Below, piece by piece: positions 9,347-18,812 of a stretch of 64,000 nt of DNA. The DNA is taken from the NCBI GenBank assembly GCA_947627115.1, contig CANQUQ010000002.1, positions 202,276-266,275 of the forward strand, read 5' to 3'. The notes under the pieces are model-generated. The model saw nothing but the letters and a program-made list of their open reading frames with translations, was not told the DNA's origin and ran no database searches. This stretch comes from an uncultured Acetatifactor sp. (GTDB taxonomy: Bacteria > Bacillota > Clostridia > Lachnospirales > Lachnospiraceae). Both the position numbers and the translations under genes were made by a program. How positions within the stretch are numbered: position 1 is the first letter of the stretch; the number at the start of each line of letters is the position of its first letter.

Positions 9347-9724
9347 TTAACTCAACATACCGCCGAGCATGCCCCCGCCCGCGCACAGCACAAAGGTGGT
9401 GAGGAACGAGTTGCCTAGCTGTATCCCTCCCTGTCCCGCCGCGAGAGATATCAGCGCCAGCACAAGAAAGTAGGCGGCTCCCATCACAAGTCCCCAGAGG
9501 AATCGCCGGCTTTCCAGCTTTTTCCCGGCCACGAACCCGCCAAAAAAAGTGGCTGCCACGTAAATGACTATGATGGCCGCAGACACTGCTTTCTCGCCGA
9601 GCCGCAGCCGATAGAGCAAAAATGCCAGCAGCGCCAGAAGAATACCGGTCAATATGTAGGAAAACAACAGAGTCTTCACCAGAAAGAAAACAGGCAGCTC
9701 CCGCGTATTTTCTTTTTGTTCCAT
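9347..9724 (-). CDS. TIGR04086 family four-helix membrane protein
   Basis: A small hydrophobic protein of 125 residues with about four membrane helices (LLFSYILTGILLALLAFLLY; AAIIVIYVAATFFGGFVAG; WGLVMGAAYFLVLALISLA; FLTTFVLCAGGGMLGGML). It fits the TIGR04086 family, small Firmicutes membrane proteins often found near the SCIFF or SecDF-YajC genes, as here. Function unknown. The longest frame starts at 9739, but GAGAGGAGA lies within those codons and points to the ATG at 9724. Confidence 0.8.
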   Translation of the reverse strand: MEQKENTRELPVFFLVKTLLFSYILTGILLALLAFLLYRLRLGEKAVSAAIIVIYVAATFFGGFVAGKKLESRRFLWGLVMGAAYFLVLALISLAAGQGGIQLGNSFLTTFVLCAGGGMLGGMLS

Positions 9725-9783
9725 AGCGTCTCCTCTCAAACCATAAACTTTTTATAAAATAATATGCACAGGCCCCCGAAAAC

Positions 9784-9813
9784 TTGACAACCGCTTTTCC
9801 CCTATTGTATATT
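9784..9813 (+). promoter_or_regulatory. Promoter of the CorC-type gene
   Basis: TTGACA (9784-9789) and TATATT (9808-9813) are separated by 18 nt on the plus strand, about 40 nt before the start. The region also separates the divergent TIGR04086 gene. Confidence 0.65.
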
Positions 9814-9851
9814 ATCTAAAGTATATTTACGGGTAAAAAGGAGTGGTTGTT

Positions 9852-11222
9852 TTGGATACCCCCGGTGTCATACAACTTTTCATTCTGTTCCTGCTCATTC
9901 TGCTGTCCGCATTCTTTTCCTCCGCCGAGACCGCGCTGAGCACGGTCAACCGTGTGCGCATGCGGACCCTTGAGGACGAGGGGAACAGGCGCGCGGCACG
10001 CGTCAACAAAATACTGGAGAACTACAGCAAAATGCTGAGCTCGATCCTGATCGGCAACAATATCGTGAATCTGTCGGCATCCGCGCTGGCCACTACGCTT
10101 GCCATGCGCGTGAACCTGGCAGTCGGCATCGCCACCGGCATCCTGACCGTCGTCATCCTGCTATTCGGCGAAATCACCCCGAAGACCTGGGCCATGCTCA
10201 ATTCGGACAAAATTTCTCTTGCCTACAGCGGCATCATTTATCGGTTGATGCAGCTCTTTACCCCTGTAATTTTCGCGGTGGACAAGCTGGCGAACCTTTT
10301 TCTGCGCCTGCTGCATATCGACCCCAACAAACGGATGAACACCATGACAGAGTCCGAGCTGCGCACCTACGTGGATGTGAGCCATGAGGACGGCGTGATC
10401 GAGTCCGAAGAGCGGGAAATGATCTACAATGTATTTGATTTTTCGGATGCCCTTGCAAAGGATATCATGATTCCCAGGATCAACATGGTCACCGTCGGAC
10501 TGGATGCTTCCTACGACCGGGTGATGAGCGTGTTCCGGGAGCACATGTATACCCGCCTTCCTGTCTATGAGGACGACAAGGACAATATTATCGGACTGAT
10601 CAATATTAAGGATTTCATTCTGACCGAGGACAGAGACAGTTTTCAGGTGCGGAACATTCTGCGTGACGCGCATTATACATACGAGTTCAAAAAAGTAGCC
10701 GATCTTCTCTACGAGCTTCGCGAGACCACCAAGAACGTGACATTCGTGGTGAACGAGTACGGGGCTACCGTGGGAATGATCACCCTGGAAGACCTGCTGG
10801 AGGAAATTGTGGGCGAGATCCGCGACGAATACGATGCGGATGAAGAGGAGCTGATCCAGGAGGTGGCCGAGCGCACTTATCTGGTGGAGGGCAGCATGAA
10901 GCTGGACGATATCAACGACGAGCTGGGAACGGCTCTGGACAGCGAAGACTACGATTCCATCGGCGGCATTATCATAGAATGTCTGGACAGGCTGCCTGAG
11001 GACGGCGAGGAGGTCGCCCTGGAAAGCGGAATCCGCCTAAAGGTCCAGGGGATCGACCAGAACAGGATCCGGAAGGTACTGATGACGCTGCCCGAACCCA
11101 CGGGCGAGGCGCCGGATGAGACCGGCGCCGGGGAGCAGGGCACAAAGGAAAACGCTCCGGAGACAGGCTCCGAAGCGTCGAATAATCAAGGTGAGAAGAC
11201 GGCCGGGGAAGGCAGAGAGTGA
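9852..11222 (+). CDS. HlyC/CorC family CNNM-CBS membrane protein
   Basis: This family is linked to magnesium or cobalt efflux and is common in bacteria. The order is an N-terminal CNNM (DUF21) domain with four hydrophobic segments (roughly 1-180) including FSSAETALSTVNRVRMR, two CBS domains (about 200-320; IPRINMVTVG, TRLPVYEDDKDNIIGLI), and a C-terminal CorC_HlyC domain (about 345-420) with an acidic tail. The longest frame starts with GTG at 9843, which overlaps the AAGGAG ribosome site. The TTG at 9852 has proper spacing and I prefer it. It is one of few plus-strand genes here. Confidence 0.88.
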   Translation: MDTPGVIQLFILFLLILLSAFFSSAETALSTVNRVRMRTLEDEGNRRAARVNKILENYSKMLSSILIGNNIVNLSASALATTLAMRVNLAVGIATGILTVVILLFGEITPKTWAMLNSDKISLAYSGIIYRLMQLFTPVIFAVDKLANLFLRLLHIDPNKRMNTMTESELRTYVDVSHEDGVIESEEREMIYNVFDFSDALAKDIMIPRINMVTVGLDASYDRVMSVFREHMYTRLPVYEDDKDNIIGLINIKDFILTEDRDSFQVRNILRDAHYTYEFKKVADLLYELRETTKNVTFVVNEYGATVGMITLEDLLEEIVGEIRDEYDADEEELIQEVAERTYLVEGSMKLDDINDELGTALDSEDYDSIGGIIIECLDRLPEDGEEVALESGIRLKVQGIDQNRIRKVLMTLPEPTGEAPDETGAGEQGTKENAPETGSEASNNQGEKTAGEGRE

Positions 11223-11237
11223 TGGCCGGTATCCCTG

Positions 11238-13001
11238 TCACGGCAGCCGATACCGCTCCCCGTATGCCATTACCTTTCCGCGGAAGTCCACGTTGTCTCC
11301 CGCTCTCAGGCCGCCTATATAAGCATGGGTGTCGAACTCGTCGTCCTTCACCTGCAGTAGACATACCGCAATGTTGGAACAGTGATCCGAGACCCGCTCG
11401 AAATTTGTGGTGATATCCGACAGGACAAAGCCCAGTTCGATGGTACATTTCCCCTTGCGCAGACGCCGTACATGGCGCTGCTTGATATCCAGGTTCAGCC
11501 CGTCGATCACTTCCTCCAGCGGCTCCACCTGTCTCGCCAGCTCCAGGTTGCCCTCCCGGAAGCTTATCATGGTAATATTCAGTATGTCATGGATCGCTCT
11601 GCGGAACACCTGCAGTTCCTTTTTCGCCTTATCCGAAAATTCCAGTTCTTTATCGTGCATTTCCTGCACAGCCTCCATCACGTTCAGCGCGTGGTCGGAA
11701 ATCCTCTCAAAATCCCCTATACAATGCAGAAGAATGGAGAGCGTGTGACTGTCCTTCTCAGAGACCGGCCGGGAGCTGAGCTTCACCAGATAGGTCCCAA
11801 GCTGGTCCTCAAAGACATCTATTTTTTCCTCCAGCTGCCTTACCCGCTTTACGGCTTCTTCAGAGTAGTTGTCCAACAGGCTCATTGCCACGTTCATGGA
11901 CTCCTCCGCCAGACCTGCCATCACCACCGACACTGCGCGGCTCTGCTCCACTGCGTAGGAAGGCGTTTCCAGAAAACGGACATCCAAAAGGCTCAGTGCG
12001 CGATCCTCCGGCTTGGTCTCTTCCACACTGTCTCTCACCGTCAGACCGGCCAGCTTTACCAGCCCTCCGGAAAAGGGCAGCAGGACCGCCGTGGTAACGA
12101 CCTTGAACAGAGTGTGTATTATGGCGATCCCCAGGGGCGATGCGGTCTGCTCCAGGATCGGCAGCGGCATCACTGCATTCAGTCCGTAAAAGACGATCAG
12201 GATAAGCGCCGTACCGATCACGTTATAGTACAGATGTACCAGCGCAGCCCGCTTTGCATCCTTCCGCGCTCCGATGCTGGAGATTATCGTGGGGACACAG
12301 GCGCCGATATTCTGTCCTAAAATAATGGGGATGACCGTGTCAAAACCGATGGCTCCCGTCAGGCTCAGCGACTGCAGGATACCTACAGAGACCGAGGAGG
12401 ACTGGAGCACGGCACACATCAGCAGTCCCACGACCATGCCCAGGAACGGATTGGACATGGTGGGCAGCGCATTTATGAACTGCGGCATTTCCGCCAGCGG
12501 CCTCACGGCGTCGCTCATGGTGTTCATGCCGAACATCAGAATGGCAAACCCCAGCATGATCGTAGCCGCGTTCCTGTGCTTCTCCCTGTGGGAGAAGAGA
12601 AGCATCATGGCGCCTATGATCGCAAGGATCGGTGAGAAGGAGGTGGGGTTGAGCATCTGCACCAGAAAAAGATCGCTGTCGATGCCCGCAAGGCTCAGGA
12701 TCCAGGCAGTGATGGTGGTGCCGATGTTGGCGCCCATGATAATGCCCACGGCCTGCTGCAGCTTCATCATGCCGGAATTGACAAAGCCCACCACCATGAC
12801 GGTAGTGGCGCCGGAGGACTGGACCATAGCCGTCACGCCCGCTCCCACAAGGACCGATTTCACGGGGTTGCTGGTCAGCTTTCCCAGTATCGTCTCCAGT
12901 CTGCCTCCGGATACCTTGGCAAGTCCGTCGCCCATCATGCTCATTCCGTACAGAAAAAGCGAAAGTCCGCCTATCATCGTCAGTAAATCAAAAAAATCCA
13001 T
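11238..13001 (-). CDS. Na/Pi cotransporter family protein with C-terminal PhoU-like domain
   Basis: Sodium-coupled phosphate transporter of the PNaS/NptA type. The N-terminal half is a duplicated membrane domain in which each repeat carries the QSS signature (MVQSSGATTVMVVGF near 60; VLQSSSVSVGILQSLS near 200). The C-terminal 200 residues are helical and PhoU-like (about 355-550, with DFERISDHALNV and NFERVSDHCSNI). It lies 121 nt downstream of pstB on the same strand. The pst operon here has no separate phoU, so this domain may provide signalling. The exported ion could also be something other than phosphate; family members vary. Confidence 0.9.
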   Translation of the reverse strand: MDFFDLLTMIGGLSLFLYGMSMMGDGLAKVSGGRLETILGKLTSNPVKSVLVGAGVTAMVQSSGATTVMVVGFVNSGMMKLQQAVGIIMGANIGTTITAWILSLAGIDSDLFLVQMLNPTSFSPILAIIGAMMLLFSHREKHRNAATIMLGFAILMFGMNTMSDAVRPLAEMPQFINALPTMSNPFLGMVVGLLMCAVLQSSSVSVGILQSLSLTGAIGFDTVIPIILGQNIGACVPTIISSIGARKDAKRAALVHLYYNVIGTALILIVFYGLNAVMPLPILEQTASPLGIAIIHTLFKVVTTAVLLPFSGGLVKLAGLTVRDSVEETKPEDRALSLLDVRFLETPSYAVEQSRAVSVVMAGLAEESMNVAMSLLDNYSEEAVKRVRQLEEKIDVFEDQLGTYLVKLSSRPVSEKDSHTLSILLHCIGDFERISDHALNVMEAVQEMHDKELEFSDKAKKELQVFRRAIHDILNITMISFREGNLELARQVEPLEEVIDGLNLDIKQRHVRRLRKGKCTIELGFVLSDITTNFERVSDHCSNIAVCLLQVKDDEFDTHAYIGGLRAGDNVDFRGKVMAYGERYRLP

Positions 13002-13032
13002 ATGAACCTCTCTCTCACGGCCGCCTGTTCTC

Positions 13033-13055
13033 GGCGGACCTTCTCATTGTCCGCC
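13033..13055 (-). promoter_or_regulatory. Stem-loop in the leader of the Na/Pi cotransporter gene
   Basis: A perfect 7-bp stem (GGCGGAC / GTCCGCC) with a 9-nt loop lies 32 nt upstream of the start codon. There is no U tract, so it is not an intrinsic terminator. A role in mRNA stability or translation is possible. Confidence 0.4.
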
Positions 13056-13122
13056 GCTTAAAATATCATATCATACAATATGAAATTTGTGTATAGTTTT
13101 TTATGCCCGTCCGGACATCCGG

Positions 13123-13881
13123 TCAACCGAATCTTCCGGTGATATATTCCTCCGTCCTCTTGTTCCGGGGTCTTGAGAAGATATTTTCCGCAGTCCCGAA
13201 TTCCACCACCTCCCCCATGAAGAGAAATGCCGCGTCATCTGAGACTCTTGCCGCCTGCCGCATATTGTGGGTCACAATGACAATGGTATATTTTTTCCTT
13301 AACGCTCCTATCAGTTCCTCCACCCTCCGGGTGGAGACCGGATCCAGCGCCGAGGTCGGTTCGTCCATCAGGAGCACCTCCGGGCGGACCGCCAGAGCTC
13401 TGGCGATACACAACCTCTGCTGCTGGCCGCCGGACAGCCCCAGGGCCGGCCCCCACATCCGGTCCTTCACCTCTTCATAGACGGCGGCCCCCTTCAGCGC
13501 ATTCTCCACGATCTCATCCAGCACCTGACGGGACCTGATGCCGTGCAGCCTGGGCCCGTACGCCACGTTGTCATAAATACTCATGGGAAACGGATTGGGC
13601 TGCTGGAACACCATGCCTACTCTCCTGCGGAGAAGCGCAGTGTCCACACGGCCGTCATAGATATTCTCTTCATCCAGCAGCATCTGCCCCTCGATGCGGA
13701 CGCCCTCCACCAGATCGTTCATGCGGTTGATGCATTTGAGAAGGGAGGACTTACCGCAGCCGCTGGGGCCGATAAAGGCTGTGACCGCCCCTTCTCTGAT
13801 CTCCATGTTCACATTTTTCAGCGCGTGATTGTCCCCGTAATAAAGATTGAAATCCCTGACCGATATCTTACTTTTTCCCAT
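13123..13881 (-). CDS. pstB: Phosphate ABC transporter ATPase PstB
   Basis: ATPase of the high-affinity phosphate importer PstSCAB, acting on the inner face of the membrane. The 252 residues include Walker [10 protein letters not shown] (38-46), signature LSGGQQQR (about 147), Walker [14 protein letters not shown] (about 168) and the typical C-terminus [19 protein letters not shown]. Last gene of pstSCAB, 43 nt after pstA. Length and motifs are normal. Confidence 0.97.
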   Translation of the reverse strand: MGKSKISVRDFNLYYGDNHALKNVNMEIREGAVTAFIGPSGCGKSSLLKCINRMNDLVEGVRIEGQMLLDEENIYDGRVDTALLRRRVGMVFQQPNPFPMSIYDNVAYGPRLHGIRSRQVLDEIVENALKGAAVYEEVKDRMWGPALGLSGGQQQRLCIARALAVRPEVLLMDEPTSALDPVSTRRVEELIGALRKKYTIVIVTHNMRQAARVSDDAAFLFMGEVVEFGTAENIFSRPRNKRTEEYITGRFG

Positions 13882-13924
13882 ATCGCCCCTTTTCGCATGA
13901 CGCGGTATATTCCGAACGGTACGC

Positions 13925-14812
13925 TCATATCCTCCGCAGTCTGCCGGCGGCCAGCCTTATCAGCAGATTCATGCCCAGAACGATCACGATCAGCACACAG
14001 CCCACGCCAAATGCCGCGTCATATCTGCCCTTCTGCATCTGCAGGTACAGTTCAACGGTCAGCGTGCCGCCGGATTCAAGCGCTTTTCTTCCCAGCAGTC
14101 TTATGTCCTCCGCGAAATTGCCGCCGAGCTTCGGCAGGAGCCTTCCGCTTCCCGCCGTGAACAGCAGAGCGGCGGACTCCCCCACAATACGTCCCGCCGC
14201 CAGGATCACCCCCGTCAGGATCCCCGGCATGGCGGAGGGCAGAAGGACCGTCCTGATCATATACCACTTTGGTGCCCCCAGCCCCTGCGCACCGCAGCGA
14301 TAACTGTCCGGCACGTTCCGCAGAGCCTCCTGCGTATTTCTGACGATCAGCGGCAGCACCGCCAGCGCCAGGGTGAGCGCGCCCGTGAGCAGCGAATATC
14401 CCAGCCTTAACGTCTCGCCGAAGAACGCCATGCCGAACAGCCCGAAAATGACGGACGGAATGCCTGCCAGGACCTCCAGCGTAAACTCGATCATATCCGT
14501 CAGCCTTCCCGGCTTTGCATATTCATTCAGATAAACTGCTGCCCCTATTCCCACCGGAACAGCCGCAAGGAGCGTCAGCACGATTATGTAGAGCGTATTC
14601 ACGATGTTGCCCGCAATACCTATTGTCCTTTTCAGGGAGCTTGTCACCGTGGTCAGAAAACCGATATTGACTGTCCGGGAACCTTTCATGAACACATACC
14701 CGACAATGCCCAGCAGGAGAAATACCGAAACGGAGGCCGCCCCGTAGACGGCGGCCAGCAGAAAGCCCTCCAGCGGCCGTTCCCGCCTTCGGTACAGGGT
14801 CATATCACTCAT
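13925..14812 (-). CDS. pstA: Phosphate ABC transporter permease PstA
   Basis: Second membrane subunit of the phosphate importer, 295 residues with six predicted helices. The inner-membrane coupling motif [20 protein letters not shown] matches permeases of this family. It begins inside the end of pstC (8-nt overlap, ATG at 14812), so the two permeases are translationally coupled. Confidence 0.95.
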   Translation of the reverse strand: MSDMTLYRRRERPLEGFLLAAVYGAASVSVFLLLGIVGYVFMKGSRTVNIGFLTTVTSSLKRTIGIAGNIVNTLYIIVLTLLAAVPVGIGAAVYLNEYAKPGRLTDMIEFTLEVLAGIPSVIFGLFGMAFFGETLRLGYSLLTGALTLALAVLPLIVRNTQEALRNVPDSYRCGAQGLGAPKWYMIRTVLLPSAMPGILTGVILAAGRIVGESAALLFTAGSGRLLPKLGGNFAEDIRLLGRKALESGGTLTVELYLQMQKGRYDAAFGVGCVLIVIVLGMNLLIRLAAGRLRRI

Positions 14813-15755
14813 GCTCTGCCATCCCCCTCTTGAGCATTTTGTTCACAACGGAATGAATGATCATAATAAACCCAAACAGTATAAGTCCGACGGTGAAGAG
14901 CATCTGCCTGTGAGTTCCCTCGGCGTAGCTCATCTCACTGACAATGGCTGTGGTCAAAAAGCGCACGGAATTGAAGGGCAGCGGCAGGTTGACACTGCCC
15001 CCCGACACCAGCGTTATGGCCATGGCCTCGCCGACGGCGCGTCCCACTCCCAACACCGCCGCTGCCGCAATACCGGATCTTGCCGCAGGCAGGACCGCCT
15101 TAAAAACAGTCTGTATACGCGAGGCTCCCAGCGCCAGAGATGCCTCCCTGATATGGGGGCTCACCGACCGGATAGCGGTCTCACTGATATTTGTCACCGT
15201 GGGCAGGATCATCACGGCGAGTACCAGCGCGGCGGACAGCAGATTGGAGCCTCCGGTGAACTGATGCGTCTTAGAGCCCGCAAACAGCCTCAGCTCCAGC
15301 TTATACATCAGGGGCGTCAGCAGATAGATGCCCAGCAGTCCGTAAATGACGGACGGAATACCTGCCAACAGCTCCACTGCCGGCCTTACTGCCAGGGCCA
15401 GCCTCTTATCGCATATTTCCGCCAGGAACACCGCAGTCAGGATCCCCACCGGAACACTGATCGTAATTGCAAGGCCGGTGCCGGCCACCGAGGTGAGCAT
15501 CACATACCAAACACCGTACCGGGGCCTTGGTGCCGTGGGCTCCCACACAGAGGAAAACAGGATTTCCTTCCATCCCACCTCCAGTACGGCAGGCATGCCC
15601 TTCAGAATCATATACAGGGTGATGGACGCCACTGCCAGTACCGCGAAGGAGGCACAGAGGGCAAATATCTCCTGCACCGCTGCCTCCGCACAGGAATTCC
15701 GATTCCCGGCCGTGATCCTATGATTTGATCCGAGAGCGTCGGTCTGAGTCTTCAT
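14805..15755 (-). CDS. pstC: Phosphate ABC transporter permease PstC
   Basis: First membrane subunit of PstSCAB, 316 residues with six predicted helices. The coupling loop is ETAIRSVSPHIREASLALGA and the family motif [16 protein letters not shown] is present. The start lies 25 nt after pstS and the gene overlaps pstA, as expected for one operon. Confidence 0.95.
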   Translation of the reverse strand: MKTQTDALGSNHRITAGNRNSCAEAAVQEIFALCASFAVLAVASITLYMILKGMPAVLEVGWKEILFSSVWEPTAPRPRYGVWYVMLTSVAGTGLAITISVPVGILTAVFLAEICDKRLALAVRPAVELLAGIPSVIYGLLGIYLLTPLMYKLELRLFAGSKTHQFTGGSNLLSAALVLAVMILPTVTNISETAIRSVSPHIREASLALGASRIQTVFKAVLPAARSGIAAAAVLGVGRAVGEAMAITLVSGGSVNLPLPFNSVRFLTTAIVSEMSYAEGTHRQMLFTVGLILFGFIMIIHSVVNKMLKRGMAEHE

Positions 15756-15780
15756 TACATCTCTCCTCCTATTACGTCGG

Positions 15781-16614
15781 TCATCTTACGGGGATCAGAC
15801 CCACGGAGGTGGCTATTTTTTGTCCCTCATCGCCCAGCACAAAGTCGAACCACGATTGCAGCAGCCGGCTCTGTCCGTCGATCTGGCCCTCCGTCACCAT
15901 TACAAAGGGCCTGCTCAAAGCATATTTCCCGCTTTTGATATTTTCCGCCGTGGGCGCTGCACCGTCCAGCCTCAAGGCAATGACATCATCGCCGACCACA
16001 TCCAGAGACACATAGCCGATCGCGCCGGGAGTTGAAGCTACCTTGGCCATCACTGCTCCGTTGCTGTCTAACTCGTTGGCATAATCACATACGTCTCTGA
16101 CTCCAAGAATGTCCTCGAAGGCACTTCTGGTGCCCGAACCTGCCTCACGCCCTACCACTACAATAGGCATATCCTGACCCCCGACCTCTGACCAATATGT
16201 CACGTTCCCCATATAGATGTCGGCGAGCTGCCGTCTTGTCAATCCCCTGACCTCATTGGAGGGATCGACACAGACCGCAATACCGTCAATGGCCACGATA
16301 TTTTCAACTGCCCCTCCCGCTTTTTCCCCGTCCCTGAGGCTCCTGGAGGAATTGCCGATATCCGCAGTGCCGTCAAGCACCGCCTGAATCCCCGCACCGG
16401 AACCGGCGAACTCTACGTTCACGGTCACCCCCCGATCGATCTCCATATATCTCTCCGCCAGAGCCGTCGCAAAGGCCTCCATGGAGGTACTTCCCACCAT
16501 CAGGATAGTTCCGCTCCCCGAACGGCTTTCGCCTTCACAGCCGGCCGGACTGTACAGCACCGTCAGGACCGCTCCCGCGAGAGCCGCAAATCTGCACATT
16601 CCTTTTTTCATCAT
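15781..16614 (-). CDS. pstS: Phosphate-binding lipoprotein PstS
   Basis: Extracellular phosphate-binding subunit that feeds the PstCAB importer. The N-terminus has a signal sequence ending SPAGC, a plausible though imperfect lipobox (Pro at -3). Ligand-loop motifs are present: MVGSTSME near the start of the mature protein, GSGAGIQAVLDGTADIGNSSR, and GREAGSGTRSAFEDILG. The longest frame opens with GTG at 16632, but AGGAAAAGCG supports the ATG at 16614. It is the first gene of pstSCAB; a Pho-type promoter was not recognisable. Confidence 0.93.
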   Translation of the reverse strand: MMKKGMCRFAALAGAVLTVLYSPAGCEGESRSGSGTILMVGSTSMEAFATALAERYMEIDRGVTVNVEFAGSGAGIQAVLDGTADIGNSSRSLRDGEKAGGAVENIVAIDGIAVCVDPSNEVRGLTRRQLADIYMGNVTYWSEVGGQDMPIVVVGREAGSGTRSAFEDILGVRDVCDYANELDSNGAVMAKVASTPGAIGYVSLDVVGDDVIALRLDGAAPTAENIKSGKYALSRPFVMVTEGQIDGQSRLLQSWFDFVLGDEGQKIATSVGLIPVR

Positions 16615-16635
16615 CGCTTTTCCTGTCCTCACGGA

Positions 16636-17169
16636 TCACACGGTCCGGACCGTCTCCAGGATTCCTTTTGCGATTGCCGCGGCCACTTCGTCAAAACGCT
16701 GATCCCAAAGTCTGTTGTCCGCGTCCGTGTTGATAAATCCCACCTCCACAAGAACCGCCGGCATTTCTGTCTGGCGCAGCACCGCAAGGTCCCTGCGCTC
16801 CCCGACGCCCTGGTCTTCAAAGCCTGCCAGCTCCAGTTCAGCATTGATGTTTTGGGCAAGTCTGTCCGCCTCGCCGTATAGACTGTAGACCAGAGTCTCC
16901 ACACCGGTGTATTGGTTCGGATAAGGGCTGGAATTCCGATGAATGGACACAAAATAATCGGCTCCCACCGCATTGCCTTCCATGGCCTTCTGTACCGGAG
17001 ATTCATACACATCGTCCGTCCTGGTGTAATACACATTCACACCGTTCTGTTCCAGTATGCGCCCTACTGCCAGAGCCATCGCCAGATTGTCGTCCTTCTC
17101 CTGCCGGCCCTGATAGACAGCTCCGAAATTGCTGCCCCCGTGCCCGGCGTCGATCACTACCAAAGGCAT
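16636..17169 (-). CDS. N-acetylmuramoyl-L-alanine amidase (Amidase_3)
   Basis: Zinc amidase that cuts the bond between muramic acid and the stem peptide in peptidoglycan. Metal and catalytic motifs are in place: IDAGHGG (His10), Glu24 in GRQEKDD, SIHRNS (His77) and VLVEVGFINTD (catalytic Glu). At 177 residues it is a bare catalytic domain with no signal peptide or wall-binding repeats, so it may be exported in an unusual way, released by the mother cell, or act after lysis. It lies 21 nt upstream of the pstS start. Confidence 0.92.
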   Translation of the reverse strand: MPLVVIDAGHGGSNFGAVYQGRQEKDDNLAMALAVGRILEQNGVNVYYTRTDDVYESPVQKAMEGNAVGADYFVSIHRNSSPYPNQYTGVETLVYSLYGEADRLAQNINAELELAGFEDQGVGERRDLAVLRQTEMPAVLVEVGFINTDADNRLWDQRFDEVAAAIAKGILETVRTV

Positions 17170-17378
17170 CCGTATTCCCCCGCATAACTTCTCTATTTAA
17201 AATATGCAGCCAATGGTCGTCAGGTTCCTGCTTTGTACTTTTTCCGCGGAAAAATGTGTGCTATAATATTTTACAGGGTCATAAAAACTCGGAAAAATGC
17301 GCGAATACACGCAATGGCGCCGAGCGGGAACTCCGCCGGCTGAAGAATGCCCCTCAGGGCTGAAAGGAGCAAGCAAAG

Positions 17379-17723
17379 ATGAAAGAACGTATTTTGAACT
17401 ACCGAAAAAGCATGGACGCACTTTTGGAGGATCCGGATCCCAATGCCGACTGGGAGCAGATCATGAAGTCCCATCTGAATCAGGTCGCCTTTTTCCAGCA
17501 TGAGAGACTGATCCATCTGATCGTGACAGCTCTGGTAGCGATATTGATGGTCATGTGCTTCGCTGTCGCCGTAATCTCCCAGCAGATGGTAATGTTCCTA
17601 TTGGTCTTCGGGCTGCTGGTGCTGCTAGTCCCCTATCTGGGACATTACTATCTGCTGGAAAACGAGGTGCAGAAAATGTACGGCCAGTACGATAAGATTG
17701 AGGAATTGCTCAAGAGGCGCTGA
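17379..17723 (+). CDS. Small two-helix membrane protein, unknown
   Basis: This 114-residue protein has an acidic N-terminal segment (MKERILNYRKSMDALLED), two adjacent membrane helices (LIVTALVAILMVMCFAVAVI; MFLLVFGLLVLLVPYLGHYY) and a short charged C-terminus. No named family recognised. AAGGAG lies nine bases before the ATG. It is transcribed toward the convergent coiled-coil gene, with 17 nt between stops. The 210-bp region upstream separates it from the divergent amidase gene and is GC-rich with no riboswitch I could confirm. Confidence 0.75.
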   Translation: MKERILNYRKSMDALLEDPDPNADWEQIMKSHLNQVAFFQHERLIHLIVTALVAILMVMCFAVAVISQQMVMFLLVFGLLVLLVPYLGHYYLLENEVQKMYGQYDKIEELLKRR

Positions 17724-17740
17724 CCGTCCGGCGGGGAAAA

Positions 17741-18631
17741 CTAAATATTTTTATCGACCATGGTTCCCTTGAGATCCTCGGCGACCAGCTTCATTTTGTC
17801 CGCTATGGTCCGGACCTCCTGCCGGATGTCCGTCCTGCTGCGGTCCAGATCCAGCATCTCGTCCACGGGAACATGGCCGATGAGCTCCTCCAGGTCTTCG
17901 CGGTCTTCTTCCCGCTTCTCTTGAAGCTGTTCCGCTTCTTCTCTCTTTTCCTGCAGCTTCTCCGCCTGTTCTTCTCTCTCCTTCTGTTCCTCGTCCAGAT
18001 GCTTTTTCGCATCATCCATGACCATACCTATGATCTCATCCCCGACAGCCTCCAGTGTCTCTTGAGCCTGCTCTTTCGCGCCGACCATGGTGTGCTCCGG
18101 CGATCTCTTCAGCTTTTCCTGTCTGGTCCCCCGGATAGCTGCATTTTCCCCAATGATGTCAAGCTGGTTCTCACCCAGCAGCTCTTTGTTGTAATTTGCG
18201 TAATCGTTCAGCTCCCGCAGTCTGTCCCGATATTCCTGGGGCATATCCTCCGCTGCCGTGTCGTCTGTGACACCGTAGGTCTTTTTCAGTTCCTCCCGCC
18301 TCTGATCCACGTCCCTCAGCTCGCTCTGGATATGCTGATTCTCCTCCTGCATCTGGCGGATATGCTCCCTGCTCTCCTCCATGCCCTGATCAATGGCCTG
18401 ATCCTTTTCCCAGGCATCCTTTACGATCTTGAGCGCCTGCTTCTGAGCCTGCTCTTTTCGCTGAAGGATTCTTTCCTGCAGGGACTTGTCTCCCTGAAAG
18501 TCTCCCGCAAAAAAAGTCGTGCTGTCCTTCCTTCTCTCCCTCTCGTCCTCCTGCTTTTGCGCCGCATTCTCCGCACGGACCTGATTCGGCTCCGCTCCCG
18601 CAAAAACTGTAATATTTTTCTCCACTTTCAT
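17741..18631 (-). CDS. Long coiled-coil protein, unknown
   Basis: A 296-residue, highly charged protein that is almost entirely predicted coiled coil (Glu, Lys, Gln, Arg), with long runs such as EEQAEKLQEKREEAEQLQEK near residues 215-235. There is no signal peptide, membrane helix or catalytic motif. The longest frame begins GTG at 18640, but GAGGTG covers that codon and supports the ATG at 18631. Function cannot be inferred; similar small coiled-coil proteins of Lachnospiraceae are annotated hypothetical. Confidence 0.75.
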   Translation of the reverse strand: MKVEKNITVFAGAEPNQVRAENAAQKQEDERERRKDSTTFFAGDFQGDKSLQERILQRKEQAQKQALKIVKDAWEKDQAIDQGMEESREHIRQMQEENQHIQSELRDVDQRREELKKTYGVTDDTAAEDMPQEYRDRLRELNDYANYNKELLGENQLDIIGENAAIRGTRQEKLKRSPEHTMVGAKEQAQETLEAVGDEIIGMVMDDAKKHLDEEQKEREEQAEKLQEKREEAEQLQEKREEDREDLEELIGHVPVDEMLDLDRSRTDIRQEVRTIADKMKLVAEDLKGTMVDKNI

Positions 18632-18812
18632 GACGATCACCTCGCAAAAAATAAATCCGCCCGCTATATAAAAACCATATAACGCTCTATAAAGACCTTA
18701 TAAATATATATCGGCCCTTATACTGTCAGGATTTACGGTGGCTGGTAAAAATACAGGCCCCTGCTTTTGTGCGATGTCTGTTCCGGCTGAGGCACACTGT
18801 CCCATCCCAATC

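Noticed and set aside
17300..17378. GC-rich leader with stretches reminiscent of fluoride or glycine riboswitches (GAACTCCGCCGGCTGAAG, GAAAGGAGCAAGC)
   Set aside because: The second stem of a fluoride riboswitch has no loop here and the pseudoknot partners do not pair. Glycine aptamer P1 strands are missing. The GGAGCAAGC segment is explained as the ribosome site.
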